A DNA stretch of 64,000 bases from Caballeronia ptereochthonis (lineage in GTDB: Bacteria; Pseudomonadota; Gammaproteobacteria; Burkholderiales; Burkholderiaceae). The stretch spans positions 310,001 to 374,000 of the forward strand of contig NZ_FCOB02000001.1 in the NCBI RefSeq assembly GCF_001545075.1. Reading direction: 5' to 3'. Below the pieces are notes generated by a model. It made no database searches and had not been told where the DNA came from. It saw only the letters and a program-made list of their open reading frames with translations. Shown piece after piece: positions 31,009 to 40,553 of the stretch. The first letter of the stretch is position 1; each line of letters begins with the position of its first letter. A program made the position numbers and the translations under genes.

Positions 31009-31049
31009 GGATTCTGGTGCTGGTAACGCCAAGACACCGAAGATCAAAA

Positions 31050-31078
31050 GGCCCGGGTCTCACGACCCGGGCCTTTTT
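31050..31078 (+). terminator. Terminator of tRNA-Val
   Basis: GGCCCGGGTC, loop TCAC, GACCCGGGCC followed by five T: a perfect 10-bp stem 42 bases after the tRNA. An A-run on the other side could also end the leftward DUF2214 gene. Confidence 0.85.
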
Positions 31079-31115
31079 CATTTTCCGGCGCCAGAATGGC
31101 AAGGCACGAAGAAAA

Positions 31116-31589
31116 CTACGAAGCCCACACCCCTCGCGCCATCCCGCTTGCCGCGATCGCCATCACCATCACGAGTCCGGCTTCGAGGTCGCTCATCCAC
31201 GCGAAACGCCGCGCGCGCGTGAGATCGATCGCCCCGCCCTGCGCGAGCGCGACGCGCCAGCGGATCAGCGCGAGCATCGGGGACACCTCGATCAACAGGA
31301 TCGCGACCAGCGCCGTCATCTTCAGATGGAACAGCGGCTCATGCAGATAGTAGGCGCCGCCCTTCTCGAACCCGCCGAACGCGCGCATCACGCCCGTCAC
31401 GATCAGCACGATCGCGGTGATGCCCCACACCGCGTCCGAGCGGAACACGTCGCGCAGGCGCAGCTCGTTCGCCTGGATCGACTGCGCGGCATCCAGGCGG
31501 CGCAACGCGCGCGCACGCGCCAGCACGGAGCCGAGCGCGAAACCGAAAGCGAGAAGATGAAGCGCGGCCAGCAACCAACGTATCAGCAT
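31116..31589 (-). CDS. DUF2214-type membrane protein
   Basis: 157 aa with four hydrophobic helices (about 3-22, 50-70, 85-105, 135-152). LRDVFRSDAVWGITAIVLIV and PLFHLKMTALVAILLIEVSPM match the DUF2214 pattern; function unknown. The ATG at 31589 has GGGAGGAAAGG directly before it, better than the alternative 13 codons upstream. Downstream of the next hypothetical gene, same strand. Confidence 0.75.
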   Translation of the reverse strand: MLIRWLLAALHLLAFGFALGSVLARARALRRLDAAQSIQANELRLRDVFRSDAVWGITAIVLIVTGVMRAFGGFEKGGAYYLHEPLFHLKMTALVAILLIEVSPMLALIRWRVALAQGGAIDLTRARRFAWMSDLEAGLVMVMAIAASGMARGVWAS

Positions 31590-31667
31590 CCTTTCCTCCC
31601 GGAACGACAAGAAAGACGTGAACGGCAAAGTCGGGCTCGACGCCCTCGGTTGAAAGCAGCGGGCGCG

Positions 31668-32498
31668 TCAGATCTGGCGCAGCGTCGCATCGAGCGCGCG
31701 CGCCGCGTTGCGGTCGCTGTCGCTCGAAAGCGGTGCGCGAAACACCGTAGTGCGATTGTGGCCCGCGGCGGCGGGCGAATCCCACAGGAGCTCGACTTTC
31801 GGGCGACGCGCAAACACGCTGCGCCGGGCTTCGCCGCTCGCGCGGACGGAAGCAGCGGCGGGCTCGGTCGCCGGCGCGAGGATCGTCGTCGATGGCGTGG
31901 TGCTCGCCGGCGGCTCCGGCCATTTCACCGACAGCTCGCGCGCATCGTACTGGCCGAGCTTGCGACTCTCGGCCCACACCACCGCCGTGCGGGTGACGGG
32001 ATCGAGCGAGATTGCATAGCGTCCGATCGCGAAGCGCCGCGCCGCGATATTGGTGCGCCAGAGCGCACGCGGCCGGCAAACCCACATGACGACCGCGTAG
32101 AGCGCCGGCCCGACCACGAGCCAGCCGTTGGTCTCGGCAAGGGAATGCACGAAGCGCCGCCAGCCGGCGCTCCAGACGAACGCGCCGACGGAGAACAGGG
32201 CGAAACCGAAGGTGACCAGCGCCAGAAGGCGCAGCGCCTGCCGCAGCCATTGCGGCAACGGATGGAGCGGACGCTCCACGCGCGCCCTCGCGCCCGGCAG
32301 CACGACGAGCAGGAAGATCAGCACGACGTTCAGGCACGCCCACGGCGACGAAGTCATCGCGCGCAGCGAGGACAGATAGCCCATCTGCGACATCGAGAAC
32401 GCCCACCGCGCCGCAAGCACCAGTCCGATGGCCCGCAATGCGAACACGGTGCCGGCGCCCGGTGCCGGACTCGCGCTGGTTTGCTTGGGTCTCGCCAA
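31668..32498 (-). CDS. Hypothetical membrane protein
   Basis: 276 aa. Hydrophobic stretches around 20-35, 55-68, 88-110 and 127-142 suggest four membrane segments; the rest (about 145-276) is a soluble, Ala/Pro-rich tail with no motif I recognise. Codon use matches its neighbours. I cannot assign a family; it may be restricted to Burkholderia relatives. The 217-base gap upstream contains the terminator of the GT4 gene. Confidence 0.6.
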   Translation of the reverse strand: MARPKQTSASPAPGAGTVFALRAIGLVLAARWAFSMSQMGYLSSLRAMTSSPWACLNVVLIFLLVVLPGARARVERPLHPLPQWLRQALRLLALVTFGFALFSVGAFVWSAGWRRFVHSLAETNGWLVVGPALYAVVMWVCRPRALWRTNIAARRFAIGRYAISLDPVTRTAVVWAESRKLGQYDARELSVKWPEPPASTTPSTTILAPATEPAAASVRASGEARRSVFARRPKVELLWDSPAAAGHNRTTVFRAPLSSDSDRNAARALDATLRQI

Positions 32499-32642
32499 AA
32501 GAAACTCCTGTCCACGTACGATGCATGCCGCTCCGCTCGTTGCGAAGCCCGGTCATTATAGGGAGATTACGGATGTCGTCAGAGGTTTCACAACCGTAGC
32601 GCGGTCTGACGCTCCAAAGGCATGCCCGAATGTGCTATTACG

Positions 32643-32680
32643 ACAACGCCCCGCGCGCCTTGAGGCGCGCGGGGCGTTGT
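32643..32680 (-). terminator. Long perfect hairpin after the GT4 gene
   Basis: ACAACGCCCCGCGCGCC (32643-32659), loop TTGA, GGCGCGCGGGGCGTTGT (32664-32680): a perfect 17-bp stem 35 bases beyond the glycosyltransferase stop. There is no long T-run on either strand, so it may stabilise the message or work as a partial terminator. Confidence 0.6.
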
Positions 32681-32715
32681 TTGCAGCCGATGCCGCGCTC
32701 GGCGGCAAGACTTGC

Positions 32716-33780
32716 TCAGCTCGCGTTGACTTCGCGCAGCACCGTGCGACGCTTCTGGCGCAGCAGTTCTTCGTACACGGTGACGTAGTTCGCAGCCATC
32801 ACCTTCGACGAGAAGCGCTTTTCGAACGCGGCGCGGACCTTCTCGCGCGGCAGCGTGTCGAGACGCTTCACCGCGGCGATCGCGCTGAGCTCGTCTTCGA
32901 CGACGAAGCCCGACACGCCGTTCTCGATCACTTCCGGCACCGAGCCGCGGTTGAACGCGATCACCGGCGTGCCGCAGGCCATCGCTTCGATCATCACCAG
33001 ACCAAAGGGCTCCGGCCAGTCGATCGGGAACAGCAGCGCGTGCGCGTTGCCGAGGAATTCGGTCTTCTCGGCCTCGCTGATTTCGCCGATGTACTCGACG
33101 TGCGGCAGCGCGAAGAGCGGCTTGATCTCTTCTTCATAGTACGCGCGGTCGGCCTTGTCGAGTTTCGCGGCGATCTTGATCTTCATGCCGGCGGCCTGCG
33201 CGATGCGGATCGCGCGGTCGACGCGCTTTTCCGGCGAGATGCGGCCGAGGAACGCCAGATAGCCCGGCTTCACGTTCGGGATCGGCTTGAGCAGGTTTTC
33301 CGGCAGGCCGTGATAGACCGTCGACAGCCAGTTCGCTTGCGGCAGCGGCTGGCGCTGGTTGTCCGAAATCGAGATGACCGGCACGTCGTTGAACGTGCTG
33401 AAGATCGGCTGCAGTTCGGGCAGGTCGAGACGGCCGTGCATGGTCGTCAGGAACGGCACCGGCTGGCGCGCGAACAGCGAGAACGGGTAGTAGTCGATGT
33501 GGAAGTGCAGCACGTCGAACTCGTCGGCGCGGCGGCGGACTTCCTCGAGCAGCAGCATGTGCGGCGCCATCGTGTCGCGGATGGTCGGGTCGAGGCGCAG
33601 CGCCTGCGGCCAGAATGCTTCGAGCTTTGCGGACGTCTGCGAATCACCGCTCGCGAAGAGCGTGACGTCGTGTCCTGCATCAACGAGCGCCTCGGTCAGG
33701 TAAGACACCACGCGTTCCGTGCCGCCATACAGCTTCGGCGGTACAGCCTCGTGGAGGGGCGCGATTTGAGCGATTCGCAT
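32716..33780 (-). CDS. GT4-family glycosyltransferase
   Basis: 354 aa, GT-B fold. The N-terminal domain starts MRIAQIAPLHEAVPPKLYGG (acceptor side, glycine loop GGTERVV); the C-terminal nucleotide-sugar domain has GRISPEKRVDRAIRIAQ and the EX7E motif EPFGLVMIEAMACGTPVI. A retaining sugar transferase making a glycan, glycolipid or glucosylglycerate-type product; donor and acceptor cannot be read from sequence. Stands alone, with a long leader on one side. GGAG lies 9 bases before the ATG. Confidence 0.85.
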   Translation of the reverse strand: MRIAQIAPLHEAVPPKLYGGTERVVSYLTEALVDAGHDVTLFASGDSQTSAKLEAFWPQALRLDPTIRDTMAPHMLLLEEVRRRADEFDVLHFHIDYYPFSLFARQPVPFLTTMHGRLDLPELQPIFSTFNDVPVISISDNQRQPLPQANWLSTVYHGLPENLLKPIPNVKPGYLAFLGRISPEKRVDRAIRIAQAAGMKIKIAAKLDKADRAYYEEEIKPLFALPHVEYIGEISEAEKTEFLGNAHALLFPIDWPEPFGLVMIEAMACGTPVIAFNRGSVPEVIENGVSGFVVEDELSAIAAVKRLDTLPREKVRAAFEKRFSSKVMAANYVTVYEELLRQKRRTVLREVNAS

Positions 33781-34619
33781 GTCGTGAAACTCCTAGAAAA
33801 AATCAGGCAAAGACTACTGTCGTGTTGACGTTGGAGAGCGAATCGCTCGGCTCGGGCGAGAGCCTTCCGCGGCGCTCTGGCCGCGGCGCAAGGGCTGATG
33901 CTCGAGTAAAAAAGCGTGGTCGCTGATCACAGGGTTCCGCGCAGACGATCGGACAAAGCAAGTGCGATTCCATATCAAAAAAATGTCGCGCGCCAGCAAT
34001 TAACGCACGTCCGCCAAGGCGGTTGACTGGAACTTGCAGAAACCTGTCGACGACCTAGGGACAAACCCGAGCGGATTATGGAGCTTTTTACAGGGACGCG
34101 CTGGCAGTCATTTCAACTTATTTACCTTGTTACAAGGGGGATACACTTTGCAAACCCCTGTTTATTAAGGTTGTTCTACATTGGAGCACGGGTTCCGCCG
34201 ATGCCCGGGCGACAGCACGCACCTCGGGGCGGCCAGGCGCCCGGATTGGCCGGCTTCACGGCGCCCCGCCCCGATGTCTGGCGCGGCGCGTGCTTTTCTC
34301 ACGTTGCTGCATGGATTCTGCGCTTGCCTCAGCACGCACTTCAGGCGCAAAAAGTTGCGCAATGTGCTTACAATGCGCGCCCATGCCGTGAGCCGTGCGC
34401 CCGGCGGCGACGATGCCTTCGAACGGGCTCGTCGACGGACTCGCAAGCGGTACGCCGCAGCTCGCTGTATGCCGTGGCGATGTTCGGATGGCCACATGCG
34501 CCGAGCATCATATGCCCGAAGACGCCTTGCCCCTCCGCGATACTGGCTACAATTCAGTGATGGAGACGGCGCAGCGTCGCTCGTTTGACGTCGTCGCGCC
34601 GGATCGGTCGGCGTAACGC
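33781..34619. other. Gene-free gap of 839 bases between the GT4 and ABC-exporter genes
   Basis: Divergent control region, far longer than others here. Open frames in it are short, overlap one another and have no family resemblance. A stretch at about 34040-34190 is clearly AT-richer than the surroundings and contains a perfect palindrome CCTTG-TTA-CAAGG (34125-34137). A likely promoter for the exporter is at 34527. I see no tRNA and no clear small-RNA terminator; an unannotated small RNA or decayed gene cannot be excluded. Confidence 0.5.
34527..34553 (+). promoter_or_regulatory. Candidate promoter of the ABC-exporter gene
   Basis: TTGCCC (34527-34532), 15-base spacer, TACAAT (34548-34553), about 66 bases before the ATG at 34620. 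The spacer is short, so confidence is limited. Confidence 0.4.
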
Positions 34620-36518
34620 ATGCCGGCGGCGATCCGCCGATGGCACTGCCCTAAGGCGCAACGCGCTCAACTGCTCTACGACCAAAAAAGACCATTGGAC
34701 CAACTCACCGTCTCCCAGCGTAACGCGTACAACGCGAAGCTCGCGAGCTACGCGCATCGCCCGCTCGCGTTCCTGATGCGCTTCATCCGCCGGCATCCCG
34801 TTGCGCATGCCATCGTGCTCTTCAGCGTGTTCGCGGCGGTCGGCTGCGCCCTCGCCTCGCAATATGCGATCAAACATCTGATCGACGTGCTCGGACAGGG
34901 CCGCGGACACCCCGGCCCGCTCTGGGGCGCCTTCATGATCCTCGTCGGGCTGATCGCCGCCGACAACCTGCTGTGGCGGGTCGGCGGCTGGGTCGGCGCG
35001 CACGTGTTCGTGATCGTCACCGGCGACCTGCGCAAGGATCTTTTCTCCTATCTTTCCGGCCACTCGCCGACCTACTTCTCCGAGAAGCAGCCCGGCATGC
35101 TCGCGAGCCGGATCACGGCGACCTCCAACGCGATCTACACCGCCGAAAACGTGATGGCGTGGAACGTCCTGCCGCCGTGCATCGCGGTGCTGGGCGCGAT
35201 CGTGATGATCGTCTCCGTCAATCCGCTGATGGCCGCCGGCCTGATGTGCGCGTCCCTGGTCTTGGCGCTGATCCTCTACCGGCTCGCCAAGCGCGGCTCG
35301 GCACGGCACCACAATTTCGCGTCGAAAGCGGCGTCGGTCGACGGCGAACTCGTCGACGTGATCGGCAACATGGCGCTCGTGCGCGCGTTCGGCATGACCT
35401 TTCGCGAGCAGAAGCGCTTCGGCTCGACCGTGAAAGCGGAAATGGTCGCGCGCCAGCAGAGCCTGCTCTACCTCGAAAAGCTGCGCCTGTTCCACGCGGT
35501 CGTCACGGCGATCCTTTCGGCCGGCTTGCTCGGCTGGGCGTTGTGGCTGTGGTCGCAGGGTCGCGCGACCTCGGGCGACATCGTGCTCGTCAGCTCGCTC
35601 GGCTTCACGATCCTGCACGGCACGCGTGATCTCGCCGTCGCGCTCGTCGATGTGACGCAGCACGTCGCGCGTCTCGCGGAAGCCGTGCAGACGCTTCTGG
35701 AGCCGCACGGCATGCCCGACCGATCGGACGCGACCGAACTCGTGCCGCAAGGCGGGCGCGTCGATTTCGACGGCGTCACGTTCGCGTATCCGCGCCGCCG
35801 CCCGATTCTCGACAACTTCCATCTGCACATCGAGCCGGGCCAGCGCGTGGGCCTGATCGGCAAGTCGGGCGCGGGCAAGTCCACCGTGCTCGCGCTCCTG
35901 CAGCGCTTCTACGAAACGCAGAAAGGCAGCATCAAGATCGACGGCCAGGACATCAACTCGATCACGCAGGACAGCCTGCGTCACGCGATCGCGCTGGTGC
36001 CGCAGGATATTTCGCTGTTCCATCGCACCGTGTTCGAAAACATCGCCTACGGCCGCCCGGACGCGAGCCGCGAGGAAGTGCTCGCCGCCGCGCGCGAGGC
36101 GCGCTGCACGGACTTCATCGAAGCGATGCCGGAAGGTTTCGACACGATCGTCGGCGACCGCGGCGTGAAGCTTTCCGGCGGCCAGCGCCAGCGCATCGCG
36201 ATCGCGCGCGCGATCCTGAAGAACGCGCCGATCCTCCTGCTCGACGAAGCCACGTCCGCGCTCGACAGCGCATCGGAAGAAGCCATCCAGCAGGCGCTCG
36301 ACCGGCTGATGGTCGGCCGCACCGTGATCGCCATCGCGCACCGCCTGTCGACGCTGCAGAACTTCGACCGCATCATCGTGATGAGCGCGGGCAAGGTCAT
36401 CGACGACGGCTCGCCGCAGGAATTGCGCGAGCGTCCGGGACTCTATCGCGAACTGCTCGCGAAGCAGCACGGCAAGCTGCCTTCGATCGTCGCGACGCCG
36501 CACAAGCAGCCGGCCTGA
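34620..36518 (+). CDS. MsbA-type ABC exporter (fused permease and ATPase)
   Basis: 632 aa half-transporter working as a homodimer. The first about 60 residues are polar; six membrane helices lie within about 62-330; the ATPase domain follows with Walker A GLIGKSGAGKSTVLAL (about 415), Q-loop VPQDISLFHRT, signature LSGGQRQRIAIARAI and Walker B ILLLDEATSALDS, H-loop AIAHRLSTLQ. Closest general type is MsbA/lipid or multidrug exporters; cargo not known. The ATG at 34620 has no ribosome site but fits the promoter position; a TTG at 34695 is the alternative. Could export the product of the neighbouring GT4 enzyme, an inference from position only. Confidence 0.85.
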   Translation: MPAAIRRWHCPKAQRAQLLYDQKRPLDQLTVSQRNAYNAKLASYAHRPLAFLMRFIRRHPVAHAIVLFSVFAAVGCALASQYAIKHLIDVLGQGRGHPGPLWGAFMILVGLIAADNLLWRVGGWVGAHVFVIVTGDLRKDLFSYLSGHSPTYFSEKQPGMLASRITATSNAIYTAENVMAWNVLPPCIAVLGAIVMIVSVNPLMAAGLMCASLVLALILYRLAKRGSARHHNFASKAASVDGELVDVIGNMALVRAFGMTFREQKRFGSTVKAEMVARQQSLLYLEKLRLFHAVVTAILSAGLLGWALWLWSQGRATSGDIVLVSSLGFTILHGTRDLAVALVDVTQHVARLAEAVQTLLEPHGMPDRSDATELVPQGGRVDFDGVTFAYPRRRPILDNFHLHIEPGQRVGLIGKSGAGKSTVLALLQRFYETQKGSIKIDGQDINSITQDSLRHAIALVPQDISLFHRTVFENIAYGRPDASREEVLAAAREARCTDFIEAMPEGFDTIVGDRGVKLSGGQRQRIAIARAILKNAPILLLDEATSALDSASEEAIQQALDRLMVGRTVIAIAHRLSTLQNFDRIIVMSAGKVIDDGSPQELRERPGLYRELLAKQHGKLPSIVATPHKQPA

Positions 36519-36533
36519 GGCGTCGAAACAACG

Positions 36534-36568
36534 AAAAAGCCGCATGTCCGAAAGGAACGCGGCTTTTT
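36534..36568. terminator. Bidirectional terminator between the ABC exporter and otsA
   Basis: AAAAAGCCGC and GCGGCTTTTT flank an inner TCC-GAAA-GGA stem. Each strand ends in five T. It separates two convergent genes. Confidence 0.85.
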
Positions 36569-36585
36569 CACGCCCGCAGCGGCGG

Positions 36586-37968
36586 TCAGGCCGCCTTCAG
36601 ATCCCGCATGAAGTTGTCGCGCCACACCGACACGTTGTTCTCGCGCAATTGGGCGTACATCTCCTCGTAGCGCGCCTTGCGCTCCGCCAGCGGCATCCCG
36701 AGCGCCGTGGCGAGCGCATCGGCCATGCCGTCGATATCGAGCGGATTGACGATCAGCGCGGCCGTCAGCTCGCGCGCCGCGCCCGCGAACTGCGACAGCA
36801 CGAGCACGCCGGGATCGTCGGGATCCTGCGCCGACACGTATTCCTTCGCCACGAGATTCATGCCGTCGCGCAGCGGCGTGACGAGACCCACGTGCGCCTC
36901 GCGGAACAGCGCCGCGAGGACGGGCCGCTCGTATTGCCGATGGATATAGCGGATCGGCGTCCAGTCGAGCTCGGCGTAGCGTCCATTGATGCGGCCCGAT
37001 TCGGCTTCGAGCTGCAGACGGATGTCGCGATAAGCGTCGACGTCGCTGCGCGTCGGCGGCGCGATCTGCAGGAAGGACACGTTGTTGCGCTGATGCGAAT
37101 CATGCTCGATCAGCCGCTCGAACGCTCGAAAACGCTCGACGAGACCCTTCGAATAGTCCAGACGATCGACGCTCATCACGAGCTTGCGTTCGTGCAGCGT
37201 CGCCTTGACGATCTGCACGTCGCGCCCGTCCTCGCCATCCTTCGCGAGCGCGGCGATTTCGTCGGGATATATGCCGATCGGATACGCGGCGGCGCGCAGC
37301 GTCTGGCCGAAGGCGCGGACCTCGACCGGCTTCGCGCCATCGCGACCGAGCGTGCCGCCCGCCTCCGTCTCGATGTATTCGCAGAAGGCGCGCAGATCGG
37401 GCTCGGTCTGAAAGCCGAGCAGATCGAATGCGCACAGCGCTTCCATGAGCTCGCGATGGCGCGGCACGCTCAACAGAATCTGCGATGCGGGAAACGGTAT
37501 GTGTAGAAAGAAACCGATGCGATTGCGAACGCCCTGCGCGCGCAGCGCCTGCGCGAACGGGATCAGGTGATAGTCGTGCACCCAGATCATGTCGTCGGGT
37601 CTGAGCAGCGGCGCGAGCTGCGCGGCCAGCCACCGGTTCACGCGGCAATAGCCGTCGTATTCGTGGCGATCGAACTCGATCAGGTCCGGGCGATAGTGGA
37701 ATGCGGGCCAGAGCGTCGCGTTCGAAAAGCCGCGGTAGTACTGGTCGTAGTCGCGCCGCACGAGGCCGATGGTCGCGAAGGTCACCGGCCCGTGCTCTTC
37801 CAGCTTGATTCCGTCGGGCGGCGCTGCGAGCACGTCCCCGCTCCAGCCGAACCACATGCCGCCGGTTTCCTTGAGCGCGTCGTACACGCCGACCGCGAGG
37901 CCGCCCGCCGCGGGTCCGCCTTCGGAAATCGGCGCGACGCGGTTCGAAACGATGATGAGCCGGCTCAC
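36586..37968 (-). CDS. otsA: Trehalose-6-phosphate synthase
   Basis: 460 aa GT20 enzyme joining UDP-glucose and glucose-6-phosphate. Motifs: VSNRVAPI with [15 protein letters not shown] at the N-terminus, [49 protein letters not shown] and [16 protein letters not shown]. The start is GTG at 37968 ([10 protein letters not shown] follows); the open frame continues upstream but in otsB sequence. Its GTG overlaps the otsB stop by four bases (GTGA), so the pair is translationally coupled. Trehalose protects against osmotic and desiccation stress. Confidence 0.95.
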   Translation of the reverse strand: MSRLIIVSNRVAPISEGGPAAGGLAVGVYDALKETGGMWFGWSGDVLAAPPDGIKLEEHGPVTFATIGLVRRDYDQYYRGFSNATLWPAFHYRPDLIEFDRHEYDGYCRVNRWLAAQLAPLLRPDDMIWVHDYHLIPFAQALRAQGVRNRIGFFLHIPFPASQILLSVPRHRELMEALCAFDLLGFQTEPDLRAFCEYIETEAGGTLGRDGAKPVEVRAFGQTLRAAAYPIGIYPDEIAALAKDGEDGRDVQIVKATLHERKLVMSVDRLDYSKGLVERFRAFERLIEHDSHQRNNVSFLQIAPPTRSDVDAYRDIRLQLEAESGRINGRYAELDWTPIRYIHRQYERPVLAALFREAHVGLVTPLRDGMNLVAKEYVSAQDPDDPGVLVLSQFAGAARELTAALIVNPLDIDGMADALATALGMPLAERKARYEEMYAQLRENNVSVWRDNFMRDLKAA

Positions 37969-38717
37969 GCGTGCTTCCCTGCCGTGCCCGAGATCACCTG
38001 CAGCCAGTCGAGCAGCAGTTCGACCGATTCGATGCGCGCGCGCGCCACCGTCTCGCCCGGGCCGACCTTCACCGAGAGTCCGTCGAATTCGTTGACGACG
38101 GCGAAGCCTTTCTCGTCGGTGAGATCGTCGCCGATGAACACGGGCTTGCGGCCCACGAACGGCGGCTCGGCCATGTACGCGCGCACCGCGCGTCCCTTGT
38201 CGACGTCCTTGGGCTTGATCTCGTAGACCATCTTGCCAGGCTGCAGCACGTACGCATCGGCATATTCCTGCACGAGCCGCCCGGTGGCCGCGCGCGCGGC
38301 CGGCTCGCGCTCGGGCGCGTTGCGGTAGTGCAGCGCGAGCGCCGCGCCCTTGATCTCCAGCAGCATGCCCGCATTCGCGCTGACGACCTTCTCCAGCGCG
38401 TGCTCCATGCGCAGCAGCCGCTCGTCGTTGAAGCCGATGCGCTGCACGTCGCCGTTGGCGTCGCGGCGTTCCGCGCCATGCATGCCCGCGACGGGGAGAT
38501 CGGGCATCTGCAGGAACGAGTCGATATTGTCGATGCCGCGGCCCGATACGACGGCAACCGCGCCGTTGGTCGCGCGCCTGAGGGCCGCGAGGATATCGGG
38601 TACCGAGCGCGGCACGAAAATGCCGTCCGGGGTGGAGGCAAGCTCGACGAGCGTGCCGTCGAAATCGAAGAAAAAGGCGGTCTCGGCAAGAGACAGGGAA
38701 TCGGGAAGAATTTGCAT
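37965..38717 (-). CDS. otsB: Trehalose-6-phosphate phosphatase
   Basis: 250 aa HAD phosphatase that finishes trehalose synthesis. Motif I FFFDFDGTLVELAS (nucleophile and acid Asp), motif II VVSGRG, motif III Lys in YEIKPKDVDKGRAV and motif IV FIGDDLTDEKGFAVV are intact. The ATG at 38717 (MQILPDSLSLAE) begins just before motif I; a longer open frame upstream is non-conserved. First gene of the otsB-otsA pair. Confidence 0.95.
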   Translation of the reverse strand: MQILPDSLSLAETAFFFDFDGTLVELASTPDGIFVPRSVPDILAALRRATNGAVAVVSGRGIDNIDSFLQMPDLPVAGMHGAERRDANGDVQRIGFNDERLLRMEHALEKVVSANAGMLLEIKGAALALHYRNAPEREPAARAATGRLVQEYADAYVLQPGKMVYEIKPKDVDKGRAVRAYMAEPPFVGRKPVFIGDDLTDEKGFAVVNEFDGLSVKVGPGETVARARIESVELLLDWLQVISGTAGKHA

Positions 38718-39030
38718 CGATCGTTGGCCTGTGGTTTGCCCTTGATGTCGCGTGTGCGGCGCCGCACGAGCGCTGCTGTCGCGCACGAAGATTGCGCATC
38801 TTACCGCGCGAGGCCTTTCGAACCCGAAAGGCGCGCGGCTTACGCGGCTATCGAATCGCCTTTCGGCGCGCTCACGATCAGGTGCGCCGGTGCGGCAAAT
38901 CGTCTCGAACCCGCCGCAATAGCGTGATGATGCGCCTACTGAATCGCCAAAGGCGTGTATTTTGAGATGCTTTCGAGACGACTCGCTGTCGACGACCAGG
39001 CCGCGCGCGCCGCGGCAATCGAACTTTCTG
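38718..39030. other. Divergent promoter region otsB / SCO gene (313 bases)
   Basis: No convincing gene. It must hold the otsBA promoter and that of the SCO-family gene. Open frames crossing it are extensions of the flanking genes with Arg/Ala-rich, non-conserved translations. I could not identify a confident -35/-10 pair. Confidence 0.4.
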
Positions 39031-39675
39031 ATGCACGCTTCGTTCCTCCTCTCCGTAGTCTCGCGGTTCAATCCCCGACGGTCCCGATGCGCCGCCCTGC
39101 TCCCGCTCGTTTCGCTCTGCGCGCTTGCCGCGTGCTCGAAGCCCGCCGAGCCCTGGCACCTGACCGACGTGTCCGGCCATCTGCCCGATCTGGACTTCTC
39201 GCTCGTCGACGACAGCGGCGCGCGCGTCAGCGGACGATCCTTCGAGGGCCGGACCACGCTCGTCTACTTCGGCTACACGCATTGCCCGGATGTCTGTCCG
39301 GAAACGATGGCGCGGCTCATGCAGGTGCTCCAGCGCGTGGGACCGGACGCGGACAAGGCGCGCATCGTGTTCATTTCCGTCGATCCCGCGCGCGACACGC
39401 CCGCGCTGCTGCACTCCTACGTGCGCGTCTTCGACGACAGGCACGCCGTCGGCCTGACGGGCACGGACCGCGCGATCGAATCGGTCGCGCAGCGATATCG
39501 GGTCGCGTATCAGATGGAGAAGCGCGATCCGGACGGCGCATACGAAGTGACGCATAGCTCCGCCGTCTACATCTTCGACGCCGACGGTCACGCGCGCCTG
39601 CTCGCCACCGATCACGATTCCGTCGACGCCATCGCGACCGATCTGAAGCGCGTGATCCACGCGAAGGACGCCTGA
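39031..39675 (+). CDS. SCO1/SenC-family copper chaperone (lipoprotein)
   Basis: 214 aa thioredoxin-fold protein that delivers copper to the CuA site of cytochrome oxidase or acts as a periplasmic reductase. Signal with lipobox CALAAC (Cys about 36); copper-binding CxxxC in YTHCPDVCPETM and the distant His in VTHSSAVYIFDADG. The ATG at 39031 is chosen for the lipoprotein signal; the frame extends 23 codons upstream. CtaG-type gene follows after two bases. Confidence 0.9.
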   Translation: MHASFLLSVVSRFNPRRSRCAALLPLVSLCALAACSKPAEPWHLTDVSGHLPDLDFSLVDDSGARVSGRSFEGRTTLVYFGYTHCPDVCPETMARLMQVLQRVGPDADKARIVFISVDPARDTPALLHSYVRVFDDRHAVGLTGTDRAIESVAQRYRVAYQMEKRDPDGAYEVTHSSAVYIFDADGHARLLATDHDSVDAIATDLKRVIHAKDA

Positions 39676-39677
39676 CG

Positions 39678-40553
39678 ATGAGCACGCTGCTTTACTGGCT
39701 CGATCCGTGGGAGCCGTCGCCGACGGTCGTGATCGCCGTGCTCGTCGCCGCCATTCTCTTCGCGCGCGGCGCGCGGCATGCGCGCGTGTCGATGTCGCGG
39801 CGCATCGCGTTCTGGGTCGGGCTGTCCGCGCTCTATGTCGCGCTGCATACGCGGCTCGATTACTTCTTCGAGCACGAGTTCTTCATGCACCGGCTGCAGC
39901 ATCTCGTGCTGCATCATTTGGGGCCGTTCCTGATCGCGCTGTCGTATCCGGGCCCGGCATTGCGGGCGGGCGTGCCGTTCGCGTGGCGGCAGCGCTGGCT
40001 GCGCCCGGCCGCGCAGACGAGGATCGCGCGCACGATCTTCGACATCGTCTTCAACCCGGTGATCGCGGTCGTGCTGTTCGTCGGGCTGATCTATTTCTGG
40101 CTGCTCTCGCCGATCCACTTCAAGGCGATGCTCGATTACCGGCTCTATCGCGTCATGAACTGGAGCATGGTGATCGACGGCCTGCTCTTCTGGTGGCTCG
40201 TGCTCGACTCACGCCCTGCGCCGCCCGCGCGGCTCGCGCCCGGCAGGCGGATTCTCGTCGTGATCGCGGCGATTCCGCCGCAGATCATCCTCGGCGCGTA
40301 CATCTTCTTCACGCCGCACGAGCTTTACCCGATCTACTCGATCTGCGGCCGCGCGTTCACCTGGATCACGCCGATGCGCGATCAGCAGATCGGCGGCCTG
40401 TTGCTGTGGATTCCGGGATCGATGATGAGCGTGATCGGCGCGCTCATCGCGCTGCGTCACTGGCTGCGGCTGTCGGCGAGATCGCGCCTGAGGAAGGAGC
40501 GTGGACGCGGCGCGGGCGCGCCGGTCACGGGCGCGAAGGCGAGCGCGTCATGA
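39678..40553 (+). CDS. CtaG-type cytochrome oxidase assembly protein
   Basis: 291 aa with about seven membrane helices, caa3_CtaG family (distinct from the Cox11 proteins also called CtaG). Family features: RLDYFFEHEFFMHRLQHLVLHH split across helix 2-3 with conserved His, and PHELYPIYSICGR near helix 6. Probably handles copper for oxidase assembly with the adjacent SCO protein. The last six bases overlap the end of the opposing acetyltransferase gene. No oxidase subunit genes are in the window. Confidence 0.85.
   Translation: MSTLLYWLDPWEPSPTVVIAVLVAAILFARGARHARVSMSRRIAFWVGLSALYVALHTRLDYFFEHEFFMHRLQHLVLHHLGPFLIALSYPGPALRAGVPFAWRQRWLRPAAQTRIARTIFDIVFNPVIAVVLFVGLIYFWLLSPIHFKAMLDYRLYRVMNWSMVIDGLLFWWLVLDSRPAPPARLAPGRRILVVIAAIPPQIILGAYIFFTPHELYPIYSICGRAFTWITPMRDQQIGGLLLWIPGSMMSVIGALIALRHWLRLSARSRLRKERGRGAGAPVTGAKASAS

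Noticed and set aside
34078..34560. A 160-codon plus-strand frame in the GT4-exporter gap
   Set aside because: Composition (many Cys, Arg and Pro) is unlike the neighbours, there is no ribosome site or motif, and other frames overlap it.
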